64,000 nucleotides of DNA from assembly GCA_964615935.1 (NCBI GenBank), contig CAZTTG010000011.1, positions 1 through 64,000 of the forward strand, written 5' to 3'. Shown here piece after piece: positions 28,839-37,271 of the stretch; position 1 is the stretch's first letter; every line of letters begins with the position of its first letter. The translations under genes were made by a program, and so were the position numbers. Origin of the DNA: CAZTTG01 sp964615935. Lineage in GTDB: Bacteria > Planctomycetota > UBA1135 > GCA-002686595. The notes under the pieces were generated by a model, which saw only the letters and a program-made list of their open reading frames with translations, had not been told where the DNA came from and made no database searches.

Positions 28839-30599
28839 CTAGCTGATACCCCGCTCGACCCGGGACAGGTCCAGGGTGATGGCGAATCGATTCACGAAGA
28901 TGCCGCTCTGGCCGGTCGCCTCGCCCAGGGTCTCGGTGCGGGGGTGGCTTATATCCTCGTACCAGGGCATCTGTTCGAGCTTGCGCCGGAAGGTCTCCCA
29001 GTGCGAGGTCGCCACCAGCGCGTCGGGGGCGAAGAAGGTCAGGTCCAGCTCCACCCGCAGGGTGTCCAGCTTGCCGCCGCGACCGCGCTGGTACTCGGCG
29101 AACGCCCGGCGGATGGAGAAGCGCCCCACCCCCGCCGGGCCCAGCTCCTCCAGCACCCCCACGACCAGGGTGAGGCCCTCCAGCGCCGACTGGGGCTGCT
29201 GGATGCCCGCGTCCTGGCCCAGCTTCTTGGAGAGCTCGCGGTTCGCGTCCTCGAGCATCGCGGTGAGGTCGTCGAAGCGCACCAGGGGCGAGACCTCGGG
29301 CCGGACGTTCTCATTCGCGCGCAGCTTGTAGTCGGCCTCGATGGCGGCCGCCAGCTTCTCGAGCTTGGGCAGCTCGGCGACGTGCTCGAGGCGTCCCCGG
29401 GTGTGCTGGGCGGGCTGGCCCTGCATGTAGTTCACCGTGCTCATCAGCCACTGGAAGGCCTTGGTCTGCTGCCGGTCGAAGCGAAAGTCCTCGAAGATCC
29501 AGAAGACCGCGGCCAGGGTGGCCAGCAGCAGGCAGGCGATGGCCAGGGGCAGCTCGAGGCGCTCCATGGTCCCGGTGAAGCGCAGCTCCTCGCGGCGCAG
29601 CGAGGCCGGGACCATGCTCCCGTTGCCCCCCAGGTGGCGCAGCGCCACGCCGTAGGCCACCACCAGGGGGGCGGTGCCCTCGGCCGGCTGCCCGCTGTCC
29701 TCCTCGAAGGCGTCGAGCAGGTAGACGGGGACGTCCAGCACCGTCTCCCCCACCAGGCCGGGCAGCTCCAGCCCGCAGACGTAGATGGCCTCGATGGGGT
29801 GCAGGGTGCGCGCACCGGACACCGTACGACCCAGCTCCCGGCGGATGCGGGAGACCGCCTGCTCCAGGCGGCGGCGGGCCAGCTCCGGGTCGACCGGGGG
29901 CGGCGTCGGCGCATCGCCGTCGTTCTCCTCCTCGGCCTCCGGCGCTGCCGATGTCTCGGGGGCCTCGGGGGCCTGCTGCGGGAGGGCGCCCATGTGGATG
30001 GCCCGCATCGAGCGCACCTGCCGCCCGTCGGTGACCACCACCGAGGTCGACCCCTCCCCGATGTGCACCAGGACCTGCGCGTCGTCGGCGTGGCACAGAT
30101 CGGCGGCCAGGGCCGCGTTCACCATCGCGGTGGTCTCGAGCTCGGCCTCCAGCGGCTCGATGCCCGCGCGCTCGCACAGGCTGAGGACCGCCTTCAGGTC
30201 CGCCTTGGGCACCGCGCTGACGAGGAGCTTGGTGTCGTCTCCGGAGGCCGCCTGGGGGAGGAAGTCGACGATGACGTCGTCGATGTTCCACTGCGGGAGC
30301 TGGCTCTCGATCTCGAACTTGATGACCTGACCGACCTTGGCCTCGTCCTGGAAGGGCAGGCTCAGGTCGCGGAAGGCCGCCAGGCCCGCGTCCACGGCGA
30401 TGCCGACGGTGTCGAGCGGGATCGAGTGCGTCTTGGCGGCCTTCTTCAGGATGCTGGCCGCCTCGGCCGCCGGATCATCGACCTCGCCGGGGAACTCGCC
30501 CGCCTCGTAGGCGGCCACGCGGTGCTTCTTAAGGCTCCCGTCGAGGACGATCAGCTCGTAGCGTCGAGGGCCTATGCGGATGCCACAGGATCGTGCCAT
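28839..30599 (-). CDS. PilM-PilN / GspL-like assembly platform protein
   Basis: 586 aa. Residues 1-215 look like the actin-like cytoplasmic domain of PilM/GspL (CGIRIGPRRYELIVLDG, ALPFQDEAKVGQVIKFEIESQLP-type region, VLVHIGEGSTSVVVTDG). An acidic/Pro-rich linker follows, then one membrane helix at about 343-364 (LPLAIACLLLATLAAVFWIF). An extracytoplasmic part recalls PilN, starting with a coiled coil. In most bacteria PilM and PilN are separate; here, as in GspL, they are one chain. It is the fourth gene of a sigma/anti-sigma operon, implying stress-type control of an envelope machine. No ATPase, pilin or secretin gene is in the window. Confidence 0.72.
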   Translation of the reverse strand: MARSCGIRIGPRRYELIVLDGSLKKHRVAAYEAGEFPGEVDDPAAEAASILKKAAKTHSIPLDTVGIAVDAGLAAFRDLSLPFQDEAKVGQVIKFEIESQLPQWNIDDVIVDFLPQAASGDDTKLLVSAVPKADLKAVLSLCERAGIEPLEAELETTAMVNAALAADLCHADDAQVLVHIGEGSTSVVVTDGRQVRSMRAIHMGALPQQAPEAPETSAAPEAEEENDGDAPTPPPVDPELARRRLEQAVSRIRRELGRTVSGARTLHPIEAIYVCGLELPGLVGETVLDVPVYLLDAFEEDSGQPAEGTAPLVVAYGVALRHLGGNGSMVPASLRREELRFTGTMERLELPLAIACLLLATLAAVFWIFEDFRFDRQQTKAFQWLMSTVNYMQGQPAQHTRGRLEHVAELPKLEKLAAAIEADYKLRANENVRPEVSPLVRFDDLTAMLEDANRELSKKLGQDAGIQQPQSALEGLTLVVGVLEELGPAGVGRFSIRRAFAEYQRGRGGKLDTLRVELDLTFFAPDALVATSHWETFRRKLEQMPWYEDISHPRTETLGEATGQSGIFVNRFAITLDLSRVERGIS

Positions 30600-30614
30600 G
30601 GGTCTGGATGAGGG

Positions 30615-30995
30615 CTAGTTCGTGTAGGGTCGTCCGAGGGCGCACTCTTCGAATCGATCGCGTGCGCTCCCGACCAGGAGGTGATCGCGGATGGTCCCCT
30701 CGCACCGCCGCCCGAGGGCCTCGAGCTCCTCCTCCATGGAGGACATGTAGGCGGAGAGGTGTCGCTGCCGGACGTCCTCGAGCTCGTCGGCGTAGGCCAC
30801 CAGGATCTGCCGCAGGGCCTGCCGGCGGACGGGATCGAGCTCGAAGGTGTCGAGGAACATCTGTTCGTAGTCGGCGAAGGGGTGGCCTCGATCGGCCTCC
30901 CCCCGGGTGCCCGGCGCCAGCAGGAGACCGGCGGCCGTCCCCGTGAGGAAGGAGGTCGCCGCGAGGATAAGGATCCAGATCCGGACGCTCTTCAC
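30615..30995 (-). CDS. Small membrane-anchored protein, unknown function
   Basis: 126 aa. One N-terminal helix (IWILILAATSFLTGTAAGLLL) and a helical extracytoplasmic domain with EQMFLDTFELDPVRRQALRQILVAYADELEDVR, recalling Spy/CnrX-like metal- or misfolding-sensing proteins, but no diagnostic motif is present. Its ATG overlaps the anti-sigma stop (ATGA), so it belongs to the same operon and may take part in the sensing step. Confidence 0.65.
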   Translation of the reverse strand: MKSVRIWILILAATSFLTGTAAGLLLAPGTRGEADRGHPFADYEQMFLDTFELDPVRRQALRQILVAYADELEDVRQRHLSAYMSSMEEELEALGRRCEGTIRDHLLVGSARDRFEECALGRPYTN

Positions 30996-31486
30996 CTGGG
31001 ATTCGTCTCCGTCTCCTCGAAGCCGCCCTGCCGGTTGTACTCCTCGAGCGCATTCTCGATGTCCTCGAGGCGCTCGGGCTGGTCATCGGCCTGCAGATGG
31101 GTGCCGGCGGGCCGCTCCAGGCTACGGATGGCGAAGGAAAGCACCAGGAGTATTGCGGCCGCGAGGGCCGTGAGCTGCAGCACGAAACCCAGCAGACGTC
31201 CCTCGGGCATGGGGCCGGTCCGCCCCCCCCGTTCGCCGGTGTCCCCGGCGAAGGCGCGGCGGGCGACCCGGGCGGCGAAGCCGACCGGCACCGCCGGAGC
31301 CTCGGACGGCACGAACCAGCGCTGGAGGGTCTTCTCCTGCTGCACGTCGAGCCGGCAGGCGCTGCAGGAGAGGAGGTGCCTGCGCAGCGGGCCGGCCTGG
31401 GCCTCGCTCAGCTCGCCATCGAGGTAGCTCGGAATGAGCGTGTGGGTCTTCTTGCAGTCGATCGTCACCGGACGGACCTCGGTCAC
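30992..31486 (-). CDS. Membrane-bound anti-sigma factor with zinc-finger (ZAS/zf-HC2)
   Basis: 164 aa. The cytoplasmic N-terminus has the HxxxCxxC motif (RRHLLSCSACRLD at about 30-42) of zinc-binding anti-sigma domains, preceded by CKKTHTLIPSYLDGELSE. A single membrane helix follows at about 100-122 (LLGFVLQLTALAAAILLVLS), then a short extracytoplasmic tail. The GTG start at 31486 overlaps the sigma stop codon (GTGA), so the two proteins are translationally coupled. It should hold the upstream ECF sigma factor inactive until an envelope signal triggers release. Confidence 0.9.
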   Translation of the reverse strand: MTEVRPVTIDCKKTHTLIPSYLDGELSEAQAGPLRRHLLSCSACRLDVQQEKTLQRWFVPSEAPAVPVGFAARVARRAFAGDTGERGGRTGPMPEGRLLGFVLQLTALAAAILLVLSFAIRSLERPAGTHLQADDQPERLEDIENALEEYNRQGGFEETETNPR

Positions 31487-32094
31487 GCCTCCCCGTACTC
31501 GGGGTGGAGCTGGATCAGCCTCTCCTTGAAGCGGGCGCGGGCCCGGAAGAGGCGGGATTCGACGGTACCGATGGAGATCCCGACCACGTCGGCGATCTCC
31601 TGGTAGGACAGGTCCTCGAACTCCCGCAGGACCAGGACGGTGCGGAAGATCTCGGGCAGCTCGCCGAGGACCCTCTGGGTGATGGCGGCGATCTCCTGGG
31701 CCTGCATGCGGCTGTCGGGCGCCTGCAGCTTTCCGCCGGGCCGCGCGCCGCGCTCCAGGGAGGCCACCTCCTCGGGGTCCTCGACCGTCTGCACCGGGCT
31801 GCGGCCGTGCCGCTTCAGGAAGTCCAGAGCGGTGTTGATCGCGATCCGGCACAGCCAGGTGTAGAAGGAGGATTGCCGCTGGAAGCCGGGCAGCTTGGTG
31901 AAGGCCTTCAGGAAGGTGTCCTGGACGATGTCCTCGACCTCCACCGCGTTCTGGGTGTAGCCGCGCACCAGGGCGAACATGCGCCCCTGGTAGCGCTCCA
32001 CCAGGAGCTGGAAGGAGAGCTGATTGCCCTCGAGGCTCTCCTCGATCAGGTTCAGGTCCTCGCTCCGGGCGGATTGCACCGAGATGGCTCCCAT
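31483..32094 (-). CDS. ECF RNA polymerase sigma factor (RpoE-like)
   Basis: 203 aa. Region 2 is clear (RYQGRMFALVRGYTQNAVEVEDIVQDTFLKAF then FYTWLCRIAINTALD), and region 4 shows the helix-turn-helix DLSYQEIADVVGISIGTVESRL. Directs RNA polymerase to a stress regulon; the cognate anti-sigma overlaps its 3' end. ATG at 32094. It lies 43 bases downstream of ribBA on the same strand, so some read-through is possible. Confidence 0.95.
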   Translation of the reverse strand: MGAISVQSARSEDLNLIEESLEGNQLSFQLLVERYQGRMFALVRGYTQNAVEVEDIVQDTFLKAFTKLPGFQRQSSFYTWLCRIAINTALDFLKRHGRSPVQTVEDPEEVASLERGARPGGKLQAPDSRMQAQEIAAITQRVLGELPEIFRTVLVLREFEDLSYQEIADVVGISIGTVESRLFRARARFKERLIQLHPEYGEA

Positions 32095-32137
32095 GGCGCC
32101 CTACGGACGCCCACGCCCCTGTCCTATTCCCGCCTTC

Positions 32138-33436
32138 TCAGCGGGCCTCCGGCCCGCCGTCACCGGCCGTCGCGTTGCTCGTTTCCTCCTCGGCGCCGAG
32201 GCTGTCCATCCCCGACAGGAGGTGTCCCAGCTTCTCCCGCTTCGTCCGTAAGTACCTGATATTACTGGGGTTGGCTTCGATTTGCAGGGGAACCTGCTCG
32301 ACCACGTCCAGTCCGTACCCGGCCAGGCCGGCGATCTTCTTGGGGTTGTTGGTCAGGAGCCGCATGTGGCGGACCCCCAGGTAATACAGGATCTGGGCCC
32401 CCAGGCCGTACTCCCGCAGGTCCGCGGGGAAGCCCAGGGCCTGGTTGGCCTCGACCGTGTCCAGGCCCGCGTCCTGGAGCCGGTAGGCCTTGAGCTTGTT
32501 CTCCAGGCCGATCCCGCGGCCCTCCTGGCGCATGTAGACCAGCACCCCGCGCTCCTGCTGGCCGATGATGTCCATGGCCTGGTGGAGCTGGACCCCGCAG
32601 TCGCAGCGCAGGGAGTGGAAGGCGTCGCCGGTGAGGCACTCGGAGTGGACCCGGACGGTGACCGTCTCCTCGATGGCCTTGCGCGGCCCGTCCAGGCTCG
32701 GCCCCGAGAGGCCCACCGACAGGGCCATGTGCTTCTTGCCGTCGATGTGCGAGCGGAAGAGGTGGCCCTGGAAGGTGCCCGAGGGGGTGGGCAGGGGCAC
32801 GTCCATCTCGATCGGATCGACCAGGCGCTCGGTCTTGCGCCGATAGGCGATGATGTCGGCGATGGTGCAGATCTTCAGCCCGTGCCGCTCGGCGAAGACC
32901 TCCAGCTCCGGCATGCGGGACATGGTGCCGTCGTCGTTCATGATCTCGCACACGACGCCCGCCTGCCGGGCGCCGCACATGCGCGCCAGGTCGATGGCCC
33001 CCTCGGTCTGGCCCCCGCGCACCAGAACCCCCCCCTCCAGGGCCCGCAGGGGGAAGATGTGGCCCGGGCGGGCGAGGTCTTCCGGCCGGCAGCCGGGGGC
33101 GGCGGCGGTGCGGATGGTGTGGGCGCGGTCGGCGGCCGAGATTCCGGTGGTGACCCCCTCCGCCGCCTCGATGGACACGGTGAAGCCGGTGCCCATCTTG
33201 GAGGTGTTCTTGGTCGCCTGAGGCGGCAGGTCGAGCTCGTCGCAGATCTCGGCCGACAGGGGCAGGCAGATGAGCCCGCGCCCCTCCCGAGCCATGAAGT
33301 TGATGCTCTCGGGGGTGACGTGCTCGGCCAGCATGGTCAGGTCGCCCTCGTTCTCGCGACCGGGGTCATCGACCAGGATGATCATGCGGCCCGCCTGGAG
33401 ATCTTCGAGGATCTCGGGGATGGTGCTGATGTGCAT
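32138..33436 (-). CDS. ribBA: Bifunctional 3,4-dihydroxy-2-butanone-4-phosphate synthase / GTP cyclohydrolase II
   Basis: 432 aa. Catalyses two entry steps of riboflavin synthesis. The RibB half (about 1-205) has VDDPGRENEGDLTMLAEH, an acidic loop essential for catalysis, and RAGHTIRT-type downstream residues (ADRAHTIRT). The RibA half has the zinc site SECLTGDAFHSLRCDCG and YMRQEGRGIGL. ATG at 33436 (MHISTIPEI) matches the usual family start; the longer open frame upstream is not coding. No FMN riboswitch (RFN element) could be found in the 294 bases upstream, so control is unknown. The sigma factor gene follows. Confidence 0.96.
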   Translation of the reverse strand: MHISTIPEILEDLQAGRMIILVDDPGRENEGDLTMLAEHVTPESINFMAREGRGLICLPLSAEICDELDLPPQATKNTSKMGTGFTVSIEAAEGVTTGISAADRAHTIRTAAAPGCRPEDLARPGHIFPLRALEGGVLVRGGQTEGAIDLARMCGARQAGVVCEIMNDDGTMSRMPELEVFAERHGLKICTIADIIAYRRKTERLVDPIEMDVPLPTPSGTFQGHLFRSHIDGKKHMALSVGLSGPSLDGPRKAIEETVTVRVHSECLTGDAFHSLRCDCGVQLHQAMDIIGQQERGVLVYMRQEGRGIGLENKLKAYRLQDAGLDTVEANQALGFPADLREYGLGAQILYYLGVRHMRLLTNNPKKIAGLAGYGLDVVEQVPLQIEANPSNIRYLRTKREKLGHLLSGMDSLGAEEETSNATAGDGGPEAR

Positions 33437-33680
33437 TGGGGGGTGTCCGGACCGGGTTGGGCCTCGATGGCCGGGTGCTCTCCGTGGGCCGCTCCTGCTG
33501 CGGGCCCTCTCCGCCGATCGGGGCGGTCGGAGCAGCTCCATAGTGTACGGGCGGGGCCCGGGAAGGCCCAAAGGCGCAGACCCGCTCCTGTCCCCCGCCT
33601 CCCGGGGATGGCCCCGCAGGGCCGGGATCCCCGCCCGGGAGGGCGCCGCCGGGGCGGCTGCGGTACCCTGAGCCCGCGCC

Positions 33681-33699
33681 GGCCGGCGTGCGGCCGGCC
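33681..33699. promoter_or_regulatory. 7-bp stem palindrome before the HEAT-cyclophilin gene
   Basis: GGCCGGC-GTGCG-GCCGGCC is a perfect inverted repeat with a 5-base loop, 32 bases before the start of the gene at 33731 in the region shared with ribBA (opposite direction). It may be an operator or leader stem; the composition makes chance occurrence plausible. Confidence 0.25.
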
Positions 33700-33730
33700 C
33701 CGCCCGAACCCGGACCCCAGGGAGGCTGCC

Positions 33731-35770
33731 ATGCGTTTCCCCGCCCAGACCCTCCTTCCCCTCGCGCTCCCCCTGGCTCTCGCGGCCGGCTGCGCGGCCC
33801 CGACCGAGCGCCGGGAGCACCTCGATGAGCTCTGTGCGATCGATCGCTGCGAGCTCGCCCGCCGCCCCGATGGGGAGCTCCTCGCCCTGGCCGGGCACGA
33901 GGCCCTGGAGGTCCGCTTCCGGGCGGTCACCGCCCTCGGCCGCATGCCCTGGCCCGAGCACGGAGAGCCCGTCACCCGGCGGCTGCTCGCCACCCTCGGT
34001 GATCCCGCGTCCGAGGTCCGCGCGGCCGCGGCCTTCGCCCTGGGCCAGCGGGGGGACCCCGAGGCCGGCGACCGGCTGATGGCGCTGGCCTCGGGCGAGC
34101 CCGATCCGGACCCCACCGTCCGCGCGCGGGCCGTGGAGGCCGCCAGCCGGCTGGATCGACCCGACCTGCACTGGGGGATCCTCGAGACCTTCGCGGACCC
34201 CGCTGCCGAGGTGCGGATCGAGGCCGCGGTGGCGCCTCACCGCTGGTCGGCCGAGGACGAGGACGCCGCCCGGGTGGACGCGGCTCTGGTCGCGGTCCTC
34301 GGGGTCGAGGACGACCCCGAGGTGCGCTGGCGCCTGCTGTTCAGCCTGCAGCGGCGGGCGGCGGGTGACGCCCGGGACGCCTTCCTCGAGTACTCGGCCT
34401 CGGACCACGTGCTGGAGCGCCTCTTCGCGGTCAAAGGCCTAGCCCGCCTGGAGGGGGATCCGAAGGTGGCCGGGGCCCTGATGCGGGCCGCGGACCGGGG
34501 CGACTGGCGGGTCGCGGTCGAGGCCCTGCGGGGACTCGTGGCTTACCCCGAGGAGGTTGCGAATGCCAAGGGAGGGCTGGAGAATCTCGAGGTGCTCTCC
34601 TCGCACGTGGTGGCCGAGCTCTACCCGCTGCTGGCCGAGATGACGGTGCTTGGCGGCGGTGCGCAGACCGACTGGGAGATCAGCGAAGAGTGGCTGGCGG
34701 AGCCCTCGATCGAGGTCCGCTGCGCACGCCTTCCCATGGCCGGCTACGCGTCATGGCGAGCGCTCGATTTCGGGTGGCTGGATGAGGTGGACGAGGGATC
34801 GCCCTTCGTTCGGGCGGCCTATGCGCGCCTCCTGGCCGCAGACCTCGACGATAACCCGGCGGTCGAGATCCTCGGCCGAATCGCGAAGGACCCCCATCCC
34901 CTGACCGCCGCCGCCGCCCTCGAGAGCCTCGGCAAGCACCCCACTCCGCGCTCCCGCGCCATCCTGCACGAGTACCTCCATCACGAGGACATGGGCCGAC
35001 GCCTGGCCGCGATCGGCGCCCTGGCGGAGATGCCCGACGCCTCCGACCTCGACCCCCTCTTCTGGGCCTACAGCTCGGCCGACGGGGACGTGTCCGCCGA
35101 GGTGCAGTTCAACGCCCTGAGGCTGGCGGGCGAGATCGGCGGGGAGGACGCGCTCGACCTCCTCTTCCTGGGGCTGGGCAATCCCGATCCCTGGGTGCAC
35201 CGCGTCGCGCACGAGGAGCTCGCGGAGCACTTCCCGGACTTCGAGATCCCCGAGGACGCCGGCGCGCACGGCGCGCATCCCTCGGCGCGTGGCGAGTTCC
35301 ACTACCTCGGCTCCGTCCCCGACGGGAACCCCTGGGTCGAGATCGTGACCGGCCGCGGCTCGATGGTCTTCGAGCTCTTTGCCCGCGAGACACCGGTGCA
35401 CGTCAATAACTTCCTGACCCAGGCCGGTCGCGGCCACTACGACGGCCTCACCTTCCACCGCGTGGTGCCCGACTTCGTGATCCAGGGCGGCTGCTACCGC
35501 GGGGACGGCAACGGCTCGGCCACCTGGGACGGCGCACCCCTCCCGGCCGAGCTCACGCCCCGCAAGTACGTGCGCGGCTCGCTGGGCATGCCGCGCAACG
35601 AGGACCCCGACTCGGGCGGCAGCCAGATCTTCGTCACCCACCGCCCCACCCCCCACCTGGACGGCCGCTACACGCTCTTCGGCCAGCTCCGCGAGGGCTT
35701 CGAGGTGCTCGACGCCATCGAGATCGGGGACCGGATCCTGGGGGTGCGGCCGGTCGAGCCCCTGCCCTAG
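33731..35770 (+). CDS. HEAT-repeat lipoprotein with C-terminal cyclophilin domain
   Basis: 679 aa. A signal peptide ends in a lipobox (ALAAGC, Cys at 21), so the protein is probably lipid-anchored in the envelope. Residues 40-510 are HEAT/PBS-type helical repeats (DPASEVRAAAAFALGQRGD, DPAAEVRIEAAVAP, DPWVHRVAHEELAEHF). Residues about 525-679 form a cyclophilin-type peptidyl-prolyl isomerase with TFHRVVPDFVIQGG, RGSLGMPR and GSQIFVTH, which retain the catalytic Arg and the Gln/Phe pocket. This suggests a docking scaffold that presents clients to a folding catalyst outside the cytoplasm. ATG at 33731 has GGGAGG upstream. Divergent from ribBA. Confidence 0.9.
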   Translation: MRFPAQTLLPLALPLALAAGCAAPTERREHLDELCAIDRCELARRPDGELLALAGHEALEVRFRAVTALGRMPWPEHGEPVTRRLLATLGDPASEVRAAAAFALGQRGDPEAGDRLMALASGEPDPDPTVRARAVEAASRLDRPDLHWGILETFADPAAEVRIEAAVAPHRWSAEDEDAARVDAALVAVLGVEDDPEVRWRLLFSLQRRAAGDARDAFLEYSASDHVLERLFAVKGLARLEGDPKVAGALMRAADRGDWRVAVEALRGLVAYPEEVANAKGGLENLEVLSSHVVAELYPLLAEMTVLGGGAQTDWEISEEWLAEPSIEVRCARLPMAGYASWRALDFGWLDEVDEGSPFVRAAYARLLAADLDDNPAVEILGRIAKDPHPLTAAAALESLGKHPTPRSRAILHEYLHHEDMGRRLAAIGALAEMPDASDLDPLFWAYSSADGDVSAEVQFNALRLAGEIGGEDALDLLFLGLGNPDPWVHRVAHEELAEHFPDFEIPEDAGAHGAHPSARGEFHYLGSVPDGNPWVEIVTGRGSMVFELFARETPVHVNNFLTQAGRGHYDGLTFHRVVPDFVIQGGCYRGDGNGSATWDGAPLPAELTPRKYVRGSLGMPRNEDPDSGGSQIFVTHRPTPHLDGRYTLFGQLREGFEVLDAIEIGDRILGVRPVEPLP

Positions 35771-35835
35771 GAGCCGCGGGCGGGGAGACTCCCGGGGATT
35801 CGCGGTGGAGGGGGGGTGGAACCGTCTGCGAAGCC

Positions 35836-35921
35836 TGTGGAGAAAAGCCCACCGGAGCTCCTAACCCACTGGCTGGACGGGCCTTGGGGCCGACGGGCCG
35901 GCGCGCCCCATCTGTGGACAA
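35836..35921. other. Two DnaA-box-like sequences
   Basis: TGTGGAGAA (35836-35844) and TGTGGACAA (35913-35921) each differ by one base from the DnaA box TGTGGATAA, in the 256-base gap between the HEAT-cyclophilin gene and the coiled-coil protease. Neither dnaA nor dnaN is nearby. Weak evidence for DnaA binding. Confidence 0.2.
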
Positions 35922-36026
35922 CCCCGGCCTCCATTCCCAAAAAGTGGAACGCCGATAGGGCCTGCGGGCGCATCCCCCTCCCTCGAGTCGCGCCCGCACC
36001 GGCCCCGCGGGGGCCGTCCCTCTCGC

Positions 36027-37247
36027 ATGCTTCGGTTGATCCTCCCGGCCGCGATCCTGGTCCTGGGCTACCTCGGCGTCGATCGCCTGGTGGTCCTCCA
36101 GGATCGGCTGCAGGCCCTCGAGCGGACGCCTCGGGCGGCACCCGAGCAGGTGGAGCAGCTCCGCTCGAGCCTGAGCGAGCTGCGAGCCGCCCTGCTGCGG
36201 ATCCGGGCTCACGTGGAGGACGAGCGGCGCGACGCGCCCCTGCTGGCGAGGATGAGCGAGCTGGAGGCTCTGATCGGCGACGCCGAGAGCGAGCTGGCCG
36301 CGGCGCACTCGCGGCTGGCGGGCTGGGAGCGCCGGTGGGAGGGGCGGGAGCCGGGGGAGGTCGACGCCTTCGGTCGGCGCATCCAGGAGCTGGACGCGCG
36401 GCTCGAGGATCGCTGCCGGGAGCTCGGCAGCGTGGCGCAGGCCACCGCACGACTGGCGCGCGAGGGCTCCTCGCAGATCGAGGACCTCCGCCGCCGGCAG
36501 GGCGAGCTGGACGCCGAGCACCAGCGAGAGGTCCGCGACCCCCAGTCGATGTGGTGCGAGCTGCTCGGTCCCACCGTACAGCTCGCCGGCAACTCCACCG
36601 TGGGCACCGGCGTGATCCTGGAGTCGCTCCCCGTCGCCGGGGGCGAGGAGTACGTCACCTACGTGCTCACGGCCTGGCACGTGGTCCGCGACCTGTTCAC
36701 GGGCGGCGATCCGGCCGAGGTGGAGGTGCCCGTCAAGCTCTACGAGCGGGACGGAGCCGCCGTCACCCGGATGGCCGTCCGGGTATCCCACGACGCCCGG
36801 ATCGACGTGGCGCTCCTGAGGCTCCTGGACACCGAACGGGTGGGCTACGGCGCGCGCCTGGCCTCCCGGCGCCGCCTGGAGTCGGTGGGGGTCTTCGACC
36901 GCGTCTACGCGGTGGGCTGCCCCCTGGGCAACGACCCCATCCCGACCTGGGGCGAGGTGGCCTCGATCCACCACCAGGTGGATGGCGAGAGCTACTGGAT
37001 GATCAGCGCGCCCACGTACATCGGCAACTCCGGCGGCGGCATCTTCGACGCCGAGACCCACGAGCTCCTGGGGATCTTCTCGAAGATCTACACCCACGGC
37101 TCGGTGCGCTCGACCATCGTGCCCCACATGGGGCTGGTGACCCCGCTGTCGAGGATCGGCGACTGGCTCGAGGAGCAGGACGTCGCCGGGATCCTGCCCT
37201 GGGCCGGCTCCGAGGCCACCCCCCAGGCGGCGGCGCTGGGGCGGTAG
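36027..37247 (+). CDS. Membrane-anchored coiled-coil trypsin-like serine protease
   Basis: 406 aa. A short N-terminal helix (LILPAAILVLGYLGV) anchors the protein. Residues 22-170 form a long coiled coil rich in Glu, Arg and Leu. The trypsin-like domain has His in LTAWHVV (about 217), Asp in RIDVALL (about 262) and Ser in GNSGGG (about 335), so it should be active. No PDZ domain is present, which distinguishes it from the HtrA-like pair at 14283-16399. The coiled coil may drive oligomerisation or set the distance to the membrane. Substrate unknown. Convergent with purH. Confidence 0.87.
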   Translation: MLRLILPAAILVLGYLGVDRLVVLQDRLQALERTPRAAPEQVEQLRSSLSELRAALLRIRAHVEDERRDAPLLARMSELEALIGDAESELAAAHSRLAGWERRWEGREPGEVDAFGRRIQELDARLEDRCRELGSVAQATARLAREGSSQIEDLRRRQGELDAEHQREVRDPQSMWCELLGPTVQLAGNSTVGTGVILESLPVAGGEEYVTYVLTAWHVVRDLFTGGDPAEVEVPVKLYERDGAAVTRMAVRVSHDARIDVALLRLLDTERVGYGARLASRRRLESVGVFDRVYAVGCPLGNDPIPTWGEVASIHHQVDGESYWMISAPTYIGNSGGGIFDAETHELLGIFSKIYTHGSVRSTIVPHMGLVTPLSRIGDWLEEQDVAGILPWAGSEATPQAAALGR

Positions 37248-37271
37248 GTCTCGCGGCGGGTCAGGACCGGA

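Noticed and set aside
33437..33730. Possible FMN riboswitch before ribBA
   Set aside because: None of the conserved RFN-element blocks could be found on the minus strand upstream of 33436.
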